Shown here: positions 17,054 to 25,948 of the stretch, piece by piece
How the letters are laid out: every line of letters starts with the position of its first letter
How positions within the stretch are numbered: position 1 is the stretch's first letter
Source of the DNA: an uncultured Acidimicrobiales bacterium
Lineage (GTDB): Bacteria; Actinomycetota; Acidimicrobiia; Acidimicrobiales; SHLQ01
DNA: 50,669 nucleotides
Reading direction: 5' to 3'
Assembly (NCBI GenBank): GCA_938041035.1
Contig: CALHYX010000033.1
Coordinates: 1 to 50,669, forward strand
Translations under genes and position numbers: made by a program
Notes under the pieces: model-generated
What the model saw: the letters and a program-made list of their open reading frames with translations, nothing else
Told to the model about the DNA's origin: nothing
Database searches by the model: none

Positions 17054-17727
17054 GCACCTACGAAACGCTCGAGGTTTGGACCGACGGGACGGTCGGCTGG
17101 CTGGTGTTCGACCGCCCCGAGGCCGGAAACGCGATCGACGCCCACATGTTCACCGAGCTCGAGGCGGCGTGGGAACAACTCGAAGCCGACCCCGATGTGC
17201 GGGTGATCGTGAACACGGGCAGCGGTCGGGCCTTTCAGACCGGTCTCGATGTCCGGCAGCTGGCCCGGGACAAAGAAGCGCTGCGGACCAGCTCGCGCCA
17301 GACGCGCGACTTCGCGCTGCGCATGACCGGCTGGCACTGCGGGGTCACCAAGCCGGTGATCGCCGCCGTGAACGGCACGTGCGCCGGGGGTGGGCTGCAC
17401 TTCGTGGCCGACGCCGACATCGTGATCGCTGCCGAAACCGCCACCTTTCTCGACCCCCATGTGTCGGTCGGCCAGGTGTCGGCGTTCGAGACGATCGGTC
17501 TGCTCAAGAAGGCGCCGATGGCCGAGGTCGCCCGCATGGCGTTCCTGGGGGCGCACGAACGGTTGAGCGCGGAACGCGCCCGCCAGATCGGGATCGTGTC
17601 CGAGGTCGTGGCCCCCGATGCGCTGCGGGCGCGGGCGGGCGAAATCGCCGCCGAGGTGGCCCGACACGACCCCGCGGTGCTGGCGACGATCAAGGCCACC
17701 TTGTGGAACGCTCTGGAGCACGCATGA
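17050..17727 (+). CDS. enoyl-CoA hydratase/isomerase paralogue B
   Basis: A 225-residue crotonase closely similar to paralogue A: FDRPEAGNAIDAHMF, FQTGLDVRQLARDKE, NGTCAGGGLHFVADADIVIA, FLDPHVSVGQVSAFETIGL and KKAPMAEVARMAFLG all have near-matches there. It also has Pro-His in place of the classic Pro-Glu and is about 45 residues shorter, mostly at the C-terminus. The GTG at 17050 overlaps the VOC stop (GTGA). Two paralogues in one operon suggest successive steps on related intermediates or a heteromeric enzyme. Confidence 0.86.
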   Translation: MSTYETLEVWTDGTVGWLVFDRPEAGNAIDAHMFTELEAAWEQLEADPDVRVIVNTGSGRAFQTGLDVRQLARDKEALRTSSRQTRDFALRMTGWHCGVTKPVIAAVNGTCAGGGLHFVADADIVIAAETATFLDPHVSVGQVSAFETIGLLKKAPMAEVARMAFLGAHERLSAERARQIGIVSEVVAPDALRARAGEIAAEVARHDPAVLATIKATLWNALEHA

Positions 17728-18461
17728 CGAATGAGAAGGCGTACATCCACGAGTTCATCGACATACGCGGCACCCATCGGGCCGACTACATGCACCACAT
17801 GGCGGCCAACTGGAGCCCGAGTGCCCAGGAGGATCGCGAACAACTGCTGTTCGGCATGTGGGCGGTGCTCGGGAGCACGGGTCACTGGCCGCAGGTGTGC
17901 AACATCTGGGAGGAACCGGGGCTCGATGGGCTGGCCCGATCCTTCGGCGCCGAGGCGGTCGGCCCCGGGCTGCAGAACCCGAAACTCGAACGCTGGTGGG
18001 AGCGGGCGTCGGAGTTCCGCCGCGGCGGATACGACCGCATCGTCCTCCCCGCACCGTGGATGCCGACGATCACCGAGTCGATCGACGCCGGGGTGCGGGC
18101 CACCGTCTTCGCTCACGACCTCATTCGCACCCATCCCGGCACGGCTCCCGATCTGCTCGAAGCGGCGCGCGAGGCCGCGGTTGGCGCCTACGAGCCGTTC
18201 GGGTGGCGCCTGGTCGGCGCGTGGACCACCGCCATGCGCGACGACGACGAGGCGATCCTGTTGTGGGCGATCGACGACTGGTCGGCGTGGGCCGCCGCCG
18301 AAAAGGCACAGCGTACCGATGCCGGTTTGCTCGCGTGGCGCGGTGTCGCCCGGGATCGGGCCACCGATCAGCAGCGCATTCTTCTCGCCGCGTCGGCACT
18401 GTGTCCGTTCCGCACCGGACGCCAACCAAACCGCGATGACCAGGTTGATTGGGAGGAATGA
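17724..18461 (+). CDS. NIPSNAP-like hypothetical protein
   Basis: A 245-residue protein I do not firmly recognise. It begins YIHEFIDIRGTHRADYMHH and has WAVLGSTGHWPQVCNIWEE, a strand-helix pattern like ferredoxin-fold NIPSNAP or stress-responsive dimeric alpha/beta-barrel proteins, repeated in the second half (GWRLVGAWTTAM, AILLWAIDDWSAWAAAEKA). That looks like two such modules in tandem. No membrane segment. The start overlaps the upstream crotonase (ATGA), so it belongs to the operon. The role is unknown. Confidence 0.65.
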   Translation: MTNEKAYIHEFIDIRGTHRADYMHHMAANWSPSAQEDREQLLFGMWAVLGSTGHWPQVCNIWEEPGLDGLARSFGAEAVGPGLQNPKLERWWERASEFRRGGYDRIVLPAPWMPTITESIDAGVRATVFAHDLIRTHPGTAPDLLEAAREAAVGAYEPFGWRLVGAWTTAMRDDDEAILLWAIDDWSAWAAAEKAQRTDAGLLAWRGVARDRATDQQRILLAASALCPFRTGRQPNRDDQVDWEE

Positions 18462-18462
18462 C

Positions 18463-19752
18463 ATGACGGCACCGACCGAAACCGTCGACGACTACGCGGG
18501 GCCGTTCGACGCCGACTGGACGCTCGATCGCCTGTCTCGCTCGGCGTTGGCTCGGCTCTGTCGCGAGCGCATGATCGGCTCGATGTTCCACGACCGGGGA
18601 CTCATGCCCCACATCGCCATGGCCGTGGGGCAGGACGCCACGATCGTGCAGGCTGACGGCGAGTGGATGGGGGCCAGCCCCGTCTACACCGCCCGGAACA
18701 AGGCGAACCTGGGCATCGTGGGCGACGGGGTTGGCGAGGCGTTCAAGAGCTTCCAGTTCGATGTCGGGGCACCGCACCACTTCCTCGACTTCCAGTACGA
18801 GCTGATCGACCACGACCAGGGGTTCTTCTGGCTGCCGTTCTGCGGCGCCCACGATTACGTGCGGCAGATCTCGAACAACGACCCGACGCTCGTGACCAAC
18901 ATGTGCCATCACATGGAGGATCGAACCTTCGACGCCACGCTTGGCGTCACCAACCCCCGGCTGCGGGCGATCCCGATCCACCGGCCGCCCAAACCCGATG
19001 AGCTGACCGGTGATCATTGCCGCTGGGAGGTGCGGGTCGTGGCCGACGAACCGGGCGGTCGACCCGATGAGCCGACCCTCGCGGTGATGCAGGACTCGAA
19101 GGCGGCAACCTATGTGTTCGAGCTGGGCGATTCGCGTGAGCCGGGTGGGCTCGACGACTATTCGGGCGAGTTCCGTCCCGATCTTCGACTGGAGGACTTT
19201 TCCCACGCGGTGCTGGTGCGCCAGGCCAAGGAGTTCGCGCTCGATGTGCATCTGCTGATGCGGGCGGCCTACCTCACGGTCGACGAGAACTTTGGGACCG
19301 AGGTGCTCGACGATGCCGCGCCGCAGCATCGGCAATCGATCGCGCCCGCCCAGGTCGCTCGACTGCGCACCGCACTCGGCATCGAGGGCGACGACATGGG
19401 CACGGTCGCCAAGATGCTCCAGCTCGACCCGTTCCTGGTCGAGGGCTACGTCGACTATCGGGTCGAGGTGCGAGACGACGTCACCGGCTCGATCGAATTC
19501 GGTGACTCGGTCGGCCTCGCCGACGACGTGTGTCGCAGCCCGCTCGACTGGCTCGACGGGTTCGTGCACGTCGCCCAGGCTGTGAACCCGCAGTGCGTGG
19601 CCACACCGGTGGGCGATTCCCGATGGGATCTCCACATCGACCCCGATGTCGAACCCGTCGCGCCGCACTGGGGTGCGTCGATGATCGACGGTGGCGGATT
19701 GGCCGAGTTCGACCTCACCGAGCGGCCGGTACAGCTGCGCTCGACGCGCTGA
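18463..19752 (+). CDS. hypothetical protein, last gene of acyl-CoA operon
   Basis: A 429-residue soluble protein of unknown function, with GGGAGGAA as an excellent ribosome-binding site one base after the previous stop. Notable segments are PHIAMAVGQDATIVQADGEW, WLPFCGAHDYVRQISNNDP, NMCHHMEDRTFDATLG and a central Cys/His-rich patch that could bind a metal. The second half contains a helical region (AKEFALDVHLLMRAAYLTVDE). No domain was recognised with confidence. Its place at the end of the operon suggests a pathway-specific enzyme or accessory. Confidence 0.7.
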   Translation: MTAPTETVDDYAGPFDADWTLDRLSRSALARLCRERMIGSMFHDRGLMPHIAMAVGQDATIVQADGEWMGASPVYTARNKANLGIVGDGVGEAFKSFQFDVGAPHHFLDFQYELIDHDQGFFWLPFCGAHDYVRQISNNDPTLVTNMCHHMEDRTFDATLGVTNPRLRAIPIHRPPKPDELTGDHCRWEVRVVADEPGGRPDEPTLAVMQDSKAATYVFELGDSREPGGLDDYSGEFRPDLRLEDFSHAVLVRQAKEFALDVHLLMRAAYLTVDENFGTEVLDDAAPQHRQSIAPAQVARLRTALGIEGDDMGTVAKMLQLDPFLVEGYVDYRVEVRDDVTGSIEFGDSVGLADDVCRSPLDWLDGFVHVAQAVNPQCVATPVGDSRWDLHIDPDVEPVAPHWGASMIDGGGLAEFDLTERPVQLRSTR

Positions 19753-19757
19753 CCACC

Positions 19758-20044
19758 TCAGCCGGCGGCGAGCAGATGTTCGATGTGGTCGGCCCCGGTG
19801 GCCGGACCGTCCTCATCGGCGATGAGCCGGGCCAGCTCCCGGGCGTTGTCGCTGAGGGATCCATCCGAAAGCAGACGGTCGATGGCCGCCCCCAGATCCT
19901 TTGGCTTGCGGACCAGGATCCCGGTTCCCAACTCTTCCTGGCGCTCGCCGTGCCACACCTGATCGAACAACGAGGGCACGATCACGCTCGGCAGCCCAGC
20001 GGCCAGCGCCATAGCGTTCGTACGTAGAAGGCGATGTTGGCCAT
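19758..20044 (-). pseudogene. internally deleted glycosyltransferase (GT-B/UGT-type) remnant
   Basis: What remains of a macrolide/UDP-type glycosyltransferase. The C-terminal end is well preserved: NAMALAAGLPSVIVPSLFDQ followed by VWHGERQEELGTGI is the nucleotide-sugar-binding end of the family, then a terminal helix to the stop at 19758. On the same strand, an ATG at 20044 begins ANIAFYV, a typical GT-B first strand, but it runs directly, in another frame, into the C-terminal piece at about 20020, near a TACGTACG palindrome. Some 300 codons are therefore missing. It follows the P450 by 28 bases. Without this remnant, 19753-20072 would hold no gene. Confidence 0.6.
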
Positions 20045-20072
20045 ACGCGGAGCGTAGGGCGGGGGGGCGTTC

Positions 20073-21248
20073 CTACCCCCAGGCGGCGGGAAGCGCGGCG
20101 GGGCCGCGGAGAACGGCCCCGGCCGGCCGGGCGGCCGCCTCGTCGGTGAGCCGGAGCTCGGGCAGTCGGTGCAGCAGCGCTTCGATGGCGATGGTGATCT
20201 GGGCCCGGGCGAGGTGGGTGCCGGGGCAGTGATGGCTACCGAAACCGAACGTGAGCAGCCGGACGGGTTCGCGGTCGATGTCGAAGCGATCGGGTTCGTC
20301 GTGGACGCGTTCGTCGCGGTTGGCCGATGCGATTCCCATCAACACCAGCTCGCCTGCGGCCACCTCGTGACCCGCCACCGTCGTGTCGAACGGAGCGATA
20401 CGGGGAAGCACGCCCAACGGCGGCTCCCAGCGGAGCATCTCGTCCACCGCCGCGGGGATTCGCGTGGGGTCGGCCCGCAGGCGGGCGACGGCTTCGGGGT
20501 GGCGCAGCAGCGCGTACAGCGTGTTGCCGATGCCATGGTGCGTCGTGCCGGCGCCGGCGGCGAAGATGGCGCGCACATGCGCGAGGATCTCCTCGTCGGT
20601 CAGCGAGCGGCCGTCGCGCTCGGAGGTGACCATGGAGCTCAACATGTCATCGGCCGGGCATCGACGCCGTTCGGCCAGGACCGGCTCGACGTAGTCGGTG
20701 AGGGCCGCGGCGGCGGCGAGCCCGGCTTCGGGGTCGCCGGGATATCCGAGGATGTCGAAGCTCCACCCGTGGTACTCCGCGGCCCGGTCCTCCGGGAGAC
20801 CCAGACGATGCCCGAACACCAGAAACGGGAACCGGCGGGTGAAGAGGTCGACCAGGTCGCCCTCGCCGTGCTCGGCGAAGTCGTCGATTACCCGGTGGGC
20901 GATGGTGGCGATCTGCGGTGCGTAGCGGGCGATCGGCCGAGCCCGGAGCTCGGCGGTGGAGAGCGCTCGCAGCAGGTGGTGCTCAGGCCCGTCGAGGCTT
21001 TCGAAGGTGACCCCCTGGCACGGTTCGATGGTGGTGGCGTAGGTGGGGCCGGCGGGAAAGCCCTCGTCGTCGCGAAACGCCGCGTCCAGCTCGCGGTAGC
21101 GGGTGATCAGGCGGCACGGGGTGCCGAGGAACACAGCATCGACGACGGGACCGGCCGCCCGCAGCTCCCCCAGGTGGGCGTGGAACTCTTCGCCCGGCAG
21201 ATGGGGCTCATCGTCGAGGGGCAGGGCGAGGTCGACGGCCGGGTCCAT
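20073..21248 (-). CDS. cytochrome P450
   Basis: A 391-residue soluble bacterial P450. Seen: the I-helix AGAGTTHHG (around residue 231), the K-helix ExxR as Glu270-Met-Leu-Arg273, and the haem-binding loop FGFGSHHCPGTHLARAQ with Cys341 as the iron ligand. It should need ferredoxin and reductase partners, not seen here. It lies 11 bases after a methyltransferase gene on the same strand and just upstream of a glycosyltransferase remnant; P450, methyltransferase and glycosyltransferase together hint at a decayed tailoring or detoxification locus. Confidence 0.92.
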   Translation of the reverse strand: MDPAVDLALPLDDEPHLPGEEFHAHLGELRAAGPVVDAVFLGTPCRLITRYRELDAAFRDDEGFPAGPTYATTIEPCQGVTFESLDGPEHHLLRALSTAELRARPIARYAPQIATIAHRVIDDFAEHGEGDLVDLFTRRFPFLVFGHRLGLPEDRAAEYHGWSFDILGYPGDPEAGLAAAAALTDYVEPVLAERRRCPADDMLSSMVTSERDGRSLTDEEILAHVRAIFAAGAGTTHHGIGNTLYALLRHPEAVARLRADPTRIPAAVDEMLRWEPPLGVLPRIAPFDTTVAGHEVAAGELVLMGIASANRDERVHDEPDRFDIDREPVRLLTFGFGSHHCPGTHLARAQITIAIEALLHRLPELRLTDEAAARPAGAVLRGPAALPAAWG

Positions 21249-21259
21249 GGGTTACGGGT

Positions 21260-22006
21260 TCAGGCCGCCATGACCAGCCGGTGACCAACGAAGTACTCCG
21301 GCCGTGACCGCAGTGCCCCGTGGTGGGCGTCCCAGCGCCCGGAGGCGAGGTCCGCTCGAAGTCGGTTCGCGCCGACGAGTTCGTCGGCGTCGGAGATGAA
21401 GCTGAAGATGGAGATGCATTGTCGAACCGCGGGGTCGAGGAAGGCCTCGGGGCGGTTCCAGTAACACCCGAGGAATCCATCGACGCAGTCCGCCGGTACC
21501 GGCACGTCGTGCACCGCGGTGATGTCGAGCGTCCGGCCGAGATCGGCGACGGTCGGATAGTGCCGCTGCGCCTCGACCTCCATGATCGTGGGGAAGTACT
21601 CCAGCAACCAGAAGTCGTCCACCGACCCGAAGGGCTCGCGGATGAACAGCACTTGGCGTCCGGACGTACGGCGCATTTCCTCCAGCCCGGCTTGGAGGTC
21701 GTGCCAGTGATGCGCGGTGAGTACCCCGACGGCACAGTCGAACGAACTCGGAGTAAAGGGCAGAGCCTCCGCGGTCGATTGCACCGAGGGGCCCCGGTTG
21801 GCCCGATCGCGCTGGGCGAGCATCAGCGCCGATGGATCCACACCGACGCAGGGGCGGTCGGTCGGGGAGTAGTTGCCCGTTCCGGTGCCCACATCGAGCA
21901 CTCGAGTGGAGGTGCCGATCGCATCCATGATGGGCTGGCGGATCCGCGGGTCGGGGTGGCGGCCTTCCTCGTACCCGGCTCCGATGTCGTCGTACGTCGC
22001 TCCCAT
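21260..22006 (-). CDS. class I SAM-dependent methyltransferase
   Basis: A 248-residue methyltransferase. Motif I is VLDVGTGTGNYSP, followed by the acidic residue of motif II (VGVDPSALML) and a motif IV-like CAVGVLTAHHWHDLQAGLEEM in pieces. The frame is open further upstream, but MGATYDDIGAGYEEGRHPD at 22006 is the usual N-terminus of the family, and a longer form would overlap the merR promoter. It probably shares a transcript with the P450. The methyl acceptor is unknown. Confidence 0.84.
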   Translation of the reverse strand: MGATYDDIGAGYEEGRHPDPRIRQPIMDAIGTSTRVLDVGTGTGNYSPTDRPCVGVDPSALMLAQRDRANRGPSVQSTAEALPFTPSSFDCAVGVLTAHHWHDLQAGLEEMRRTSGRQVLFIREPFGSVDDFWLLEYFPTIMEVEAQRHYPTVADLGRTLDITAVHDVPVPADCVDGFLGCYWNRPEAFLDPAVRQCISIFSFISDADELVGANRLRADLASGRWDAHHGALRSRPEYFVGHRLVMAA

Positions 22007-22048
22007 GCTCCGATGGTTCCACGACCGGGTCGCCGTTGCTGCACCGGG

Positions 22049-22054
22049 TAGCGT
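22049..22054 (+). promoter_or_regulatory. -10 box for leaderless merR transcript
   Basis: TAGCGT lies exactly six bases before the ATG at 22061, and no ribosome-binding site is present. This is the arrangement of actinobacterial leaderless genes, with transcription starting at or beside the A of the ATG. Confidence 0.5.
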
Positions 22055-22060
22055 TTGGCC

Positions 22061-22471
22061 ATGAAGATCGGGGAGCTCGGGGACCGTTGCGGGGTGACGG
22101 CGAAGACGATTCGCTACTACGAATCGATCGGCCTGCTCGCCGAGCCGGCGCGCACCGCGGGTGGCTACCGCGACTACGGCGGGGAAGCGGTCGAGCGCCT
22201 CACCTTCATCCGCGACGCCCAGGCGACCGGTTTGACCCTGGCCGAGATCGCCTCGGTGCTCGAGCTCAAGGGTGCCGGCGAACGGTCGTGTTCGCACACG
22301 CTCGCGTTGATCGAGGGTCACGTGGCGACGATCGACGCGCAGCTGGAACAGTTGACCGCGGCCCGGGCGGAGCTGGCTTCGCTGGCGGCCAGGGCGCGCC
22401 GGCTCGATCCTTCGGCGTGCACGGACCCCAACCGATGCCAGGTGATCAACGAGGCGCGTCCGCAGGGGTGA
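22061..22471 (+). CDS. MerR-family heavy-metal-responsive regulator
   Basis: A 136-residue MerR regulator with the helix-turn-helix GELGDRCGVTAKTIRYYES and a long dimerisation helix. Candidate metal ligands are Cys77 (GERSCSHT), Cys120 and Cys126 (SACTDPNRCQ). Copper(I) sensors such as CueR have Ser at position 77, while mercury and zinc sensors have Cys there, so the pattern is mixed. The neighbour is a copper-type ATPase whose promoter has the long spacer MerR activators require. MerR proteins sit on the spacer and twist the DNA when metal binds. Start MKIGELG at 22061 is supported by the -10 box six bases away. Confidence 0.87.
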   Translation: MKIGELGDRCGVTAKTIRYYESIGLLAEPARTAGGYRDYGGEAVERLTFIRDAQATGLTLAEIASVLELKGAGERSCSHTLALIEGHVATIDAQLEQLTAARAELASLAARARRLDPSACTDPNRCQVINEARPQG

Positions 22472-22492
22472 TCCGCGCCGGACCAGGACCGC

Positions 22493-22524
22493 TTGACCTT
22501 CTAGTCGAGTGGAACCTTTAGACT
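22493..22524 (+). promoter_or_regulatory. copA: MerR-type promoter of the copper ATPase, 20-base spacer
   Basis: TTGACC (22493-22498) and TAGACT (22519-22524) are separated by 20 bases rather than the optimal 17. The spacer begins TTCTAGTC and contains the imperfect dyad ACCTTCTAG...GGAACCT, the layout of MerR-activated copper promoters. The GTG start of the ATPase is six bases beyond the -10 box, so the transcript is probably leaderless. Confidence 0.72.
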
Positions 22525-22530
22525 GAGAGC

Positions 22531-24726
22531 GTGGCCACCGACCTGACCTCGCGAGCCGATCTCACGATCGACGGCATGACGTGCGCGGGGTGCGCGAGCC
22601 GAATCCAGGGCCGGTTGGGCAAGCTCGATGCGGTCGGCGACGCTCAGGTGAACTTCGCCACCGGGCGGGCCACGGTGATCCACGACGGCTCGCTGGGCGA
22701 GGCGGCACTGGTGGCCGAGGTCGAGGCGCTCGGCTACGCGGTCATCGAAGCCGACGCCACCGACGAAGCGGTCGACCGGCGCGAATCCGACCTTCGGCGG
22801 CGGCTCATCTTCGGCATCGCGCTCACGATTCCGATGATGGTGATCTCGATGATCCCGGCGCTGCGCTTCGACGGCTGGCGATGGGTGGTCGCCGGGCTCG
22901 CCGTACCGGTCATCATCGGGTCGGGGTGGCCGTTTCACCGAGCGGCCGCGATGAACCTCCGCCACGGTACGACCACCATGGACACGCTCGTTTCGATGGG
23001 CTCGCTATCGGCGCTCGTGTGGTCGCTCGTCGTGTTGGTGGGGGGTGTCGGCGAAGGCGCAGGGGCTGTGGGCGACGTGTACTTCGAGACCGGCGCCGTC
23101 ATCGTGACGTTGATCCTGCTCGGCAAGTGGTTCGAACTGCGGGCCAAGCGCCGGTCCGGCGCCGCCATCCGCGCCCTCGCCGACCTGGGCGCTTCGACGG
23201 CGCGACTGGTCGATGGCCGCGACATCGCCCTCGACGACCTGGCCGTGGGTATGCGGTTCGTGGTGCGCCCCGGCGAGAAGATCGCCACCGACGGTGTGGT
23301 GGTCGACGGTCGATCGGCGGTCGACATGTCGATGGTGACCGGCGAGCCGGTACCCGTCGAGATCGGTCCCGGCGACGAGGTCATCGGGGCGACGATCAAC
23401 GCCAGCGGTGTTCTCGAGGTCGAGGCCACGAAGGTCGGAGCCGATACTGCGCTGGCGCAGATCATCCGCCTGGTCGACCAGGCCCAGGGAGGTCGCGCGG
23501 AGGTTCAGCGACTCGCCGATCGGGTGGCAGCGGTGTTCGTTCCCCTCGCCATCGTGATCGCCTTTGTGACGTTGATCGCCTGGCTGGCGCTGGGGAATGC
23601 GGCGGGGGAGGCGTTCACCGCCGCCGTCGCGGTGCTGATCATCGCCTGCCCGTGCGCCCTGGGGTTGGCCACGCCGCTCGGCATCATGGTCGGCACCGGC
23701 CGGGGCGCCCAGCTCGGGGTGATCATCAAGGGTGGCGAGGTCCTCGAGGACACCCGATCGGTCGATGCCGTCGTGCTCGACAAGACCGGGACGATCACGA
23801 CCGGGCACATGACGGTCACCGAGGTGCTCGATGCCGGGCTCGGGGCAGATGAACATGCCCGACTGCATCGGATGGCCGCCGCCGTCGAAGCGCGCTCGGA
23901 GCACCCGATCGCCCAGGCGATCGCGGCATCGGTGCCCGACGCTTCCGCACCGGGTGGTGATCGCGCATCAACGCCGACGGTTGAGGCCTTCGAGAACACC
24001 CCCGGCGTCGGGGTACGCGCCACCATCGCCGACACGGAACTGCGGGTGGGGCGCCGGAGCCTGTTCGACGACCTACCCGCCGATGTCGAGGCGCTGGCGG
24101 CCGGGGCCGAGGCCAACGGGGCGACGGCGGTGTTCGCCGGGCGCGCCGGTCGGGCCGAGCTGGTGTTCGTGCTCGCCGACCGGGTGAAGGCCACGTCGGC
24201 CGACGCGATCGACGCGCTGCGGTCCCAGGGGCTTGCGATCACCCTGCTTACCGGCGACAACGAACGCACCGCCCGCACCGTCGCCGGTCAGGTCGGCATC
24301 GACGACGTCATCGCCGAGGTGTATCCCGGCGACAAGGCCGCGGTCGTGGCCAAACTCCAGGCGGAGGGCAAGCGGGTGGCGATGGTCGGCGACGGCATCA
24401 ACGACGCCCCCGCGCTCGCCCAGGCCGACCTGGGCATCGCGGTCGGCACCGGGACCGACGTGGCCATCGAGGCATCGGACCTCACCGTGGTCGGCGGGGA
24501 TCTGCGAGCCGTCGCCGATGCGATTGCGCTGTCGCGGCGCACGCTCTCGACCATCAAGGGCAACCTGTTCTGGGCCTTCGCCTACAACGCGGCGGCGATC
24601 CCGTTGGCCGCGCTCGGGGTGCTGAACCCCATGATTGCGGCGGCGGCTATGGGGTTGTCATCGCTATTCGTCGTGAGCAACAGCCTGCGGTTGCGGCGGT
24701 TTGCCGGATACCGCCAGGCAACGTAA
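22531..24726 (+). CDS. copA: copper-translocating P1B-type ATPase
   Basis: A 731-residue heavy-metal exporter of the inner membrane. Domains in order: one N-terminal metal-binding domain with GMTCAGC (Cys18, Cys21); a first set of membrane helices; the actuator domain with MVTGEPVP; the transport helix with IIACPCALG (Cys373 and Cys375); the phosphorylation site DKTGT (Asp417); SEHPIAQAI with the conserved HP of the nucleotide domain; [16 protein letters not shown]; and final helices with YNAAAIP and [17 protein letters not shown], the signature of copper(I) pumps. It starts with GTG, apparently without a leader, under the MerR-type promoter. It should export Cu+ at the expense of ATP. Confidence 0.95.
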   Translation: MATDLTSRADLTIDGMTCAGCASRIQGRLGKLDAVGDAQVNFATGRATVIHDGSLGEAALVAEVEALGYAVIEADATDEAVDRRESDLRRRLIFGIALTIPMMVISMIPALRFDGWRWVVAGLAVPVIIGSGWPFHRAAAMNLRHGTTTMDTLVSMGSLSALVWSLVVLVGGVGEGAGAVGDVYFETGAVIVTLILLGKWFELRAKRRSGAAIRALADLGASTARLVDGRDIALDDLAVGMRFVVRPGEKIATDGVVVDGRSAVDMSMVTGEPVPVEIGPGDEVIGATINASGVLEVEATKVGADTALAQIIRLVDQAQGGRAEVQRLADRVAAVFVPLAIVIAFVTLIAWLALGNAAGEAFTAAVAVLIIACPCALGLATPLGIMVGTGRGAQLGVIIKGGEVLEDTRSVDAVVLDKTGTITTGHMTVTEVLDAGLGADEHARLHRMAAAVEARSEHPIAQAIAASVPDASAPGGDRASTPTVEAFENTPGVGVRATIADTELRVGRRSLFDDLPADVEALAAGAEANGATAVFAGRAGRAELVFVLADRVKATSADAIDALRSQGLAITLLTGDNERTARTVAGQVGIDDVIAEVYPGDKAAVVAKLQAEGKRVAMVGDGINDAPALAQADLGIAVGTGTDVAIEASDLTVVGGDLRAVADAIALSRRTLSTIKGNLFWAFAYNAAAIPLAALGVLNPMIAAAAMGLSSLFVVSNSLRLRRFAGYRQAT

Positions 24727-24759
24727 CCGCCCGGCCCGGCCGAACGGCACCACCGCGGG

Positions 24760-25941
24760 TTAGGGGGTTTGGGGTTCGGGGGTGAGGAGGGCCTCGATGG
24801 TGGCGGGGGGTTCCGGGTCGGTGATGCGGTGCCGCCAGGCGGCGCATGCGGTGGCGAGCGTCGGGGCACTGGTCGGCGCGGTCGCGGTGCCTCGCAGGCT
24901 CTCGGTCGCGGTGGCGAGCAGCGCCAGCGCGGCGCGGTGCATCGCGTCGTCACCGATGCCGGCGTCGAGGCAGGTCGACCACGGATCGGGGAGTGGCGAG
25001 CAGGCCGATTCGGCCGCGGTGCCCGCCTCGTCGTCGGTGAGCAGTGACCACACCACGCCGATCGCCGCGGCCCGACCCAACGCGGGAAGCGCATCGATCA
25101 TGCGCAGCTCGAGATAGCTGCGCGGGCGTAGCGGTGGGAACAGGGTGGTGAGGTGCAGGTCGAGCTCGGCGACCGTGGGCGGGTCGGCGCCATCGAGCCA
25201 GGAGGCGAAGGAGCCGAGGTTCTCGACCGGTTCGATCTCGGTTGGCCCGATGCGGCTCATGGCGTCGGCGGCGAGGATGTAGCCCTCCCAGGCGGCGGGG
25301 TCAGCGCCGACGGGTCGCGTGCGCGACGGGTCGGTGTTCGACCACACCCGCTGGCGATGCGACACCGCGGCGAAGACGTCGCCGTCGGTGGTCGGGGAGT
25401 TGGCGAACGCGGCGTTGAGCACGGGGGCCAATCGGTGGGCGCGCTGCCAGGTGGTGGTGGGGTCGGGGCCGAAATCGATGTTGAGCTGCAGGGAAGCGGT
25501 CAGGTTCATCATTTTCAGTCCCTCTGGGGACCGGTTGGCGAAGTGGTGTTCCATGGCCGCATACCGGGGCAGGTCGAGGGTTCGGTTCGGTGGCCGAACT
25601 GGGTCGAGGCCGACGGGCACCAGCACCAGACCGGCCGCCCCGAACCGGCCGACGAGCACCGCGGTGTCGGCATCGATGGCCGAGACCAGACCGTGGGGAT
25701 CGAGAAACGGCTCGGTGACCAGCTCGACCTGGCCACCCGGCTCGATCGTCACCCGCCCTCCGGCGGGCAGCCGACCGGCGGCCACCGACGCGGTCTCGGC
25801 GGCCCCGACCGGTCGGCTCGGGTCGTCGGCGGCGAACACCAGCCACTCCACCTCGGCGCCGATGCGAACGGACTCCGATGGCGCGAACGCAGCCGCCGCC
25901 CGGGCGGCGACGTCGGCCCGCGTCGCTCGTGATCGGGTCAC
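24760..25941 (-). CDS. gshA: glutamate-cysteine ligase, GCS2/EgtA type
   Basis: A 393-residue ligase of the GCS2 family that joins glutamate and cysteine through the gamma-carboxylate. Seen: RIGAEVEWLVF, VTIEPGGQVELVTEPF (glutamate and metal binding), MMNLTASLQLNIDFG, and RPRSYLELRMIDALP near the end. Actinobacterial relatives are often EgtA of ergothioneine synthesis, but here it lies seven bases after a glutathione synthetase gene and no egtB, egtC or egtD is near, so a glutathione role is inferred. Starts with GTG at 25941; the stop faces the copA stop across 33 bases that show no clear terminator. Confidence 0.85.
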   Translation of the reverse strand: MTRSRATRADVAARAAAAFAPSESVRIGAEVEWLVFAADDPSRPVGAAETASVAAGRLPAGGRVTIEPGGQVELVTEPFLDPHGLVSAIDADTAVLVGRFGAAGLVLVPVGLDPVRPPNRTLDLPRYAAMEHHFANRSPEGLKMMNLTASLQLNIDFGPDPTTTWQRAHRLAPVLNAAFANSPTTDGDVFAAVSHRQRVWSNTDPSRTRPVGADPAAWEGYILAADAMSRIGPTEIEPVENLGSFASWLDGADPPTVAELDLHLTTLFPPLRPRSYLELRMIDALPALGRAAAIGVVWSLLTDDEAGTAAESACSPLPDPWSTCLDAGIGDDAMHRAALALLATATESLRGTATAPTSAPTLATACAAWRHRITDPEPPATIEALLTPEPQTP

Positions 25942-25948
25942 CGGCGGC

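Noticed and set aside
19758..22006. A natural-product biosynthetic cluster around the P450
   Set aside because: There is no polyketide, peptide or terpene core gene in the window; only tailoring-type genes and a broken glycosyltransferase are seen.
22581..23904. Long open frames in other phases and on the opposite strand of copA and similar genes
   Set aside because: They are arginine-, proline- or alanine-rich shadows produced by high GC and show no family motifs.
24727..24759. Intrinsic terminator between copA and gshA
   Set aside because: The gap is GC-rich but has no clear stem-loop followed by T residues on either strand.
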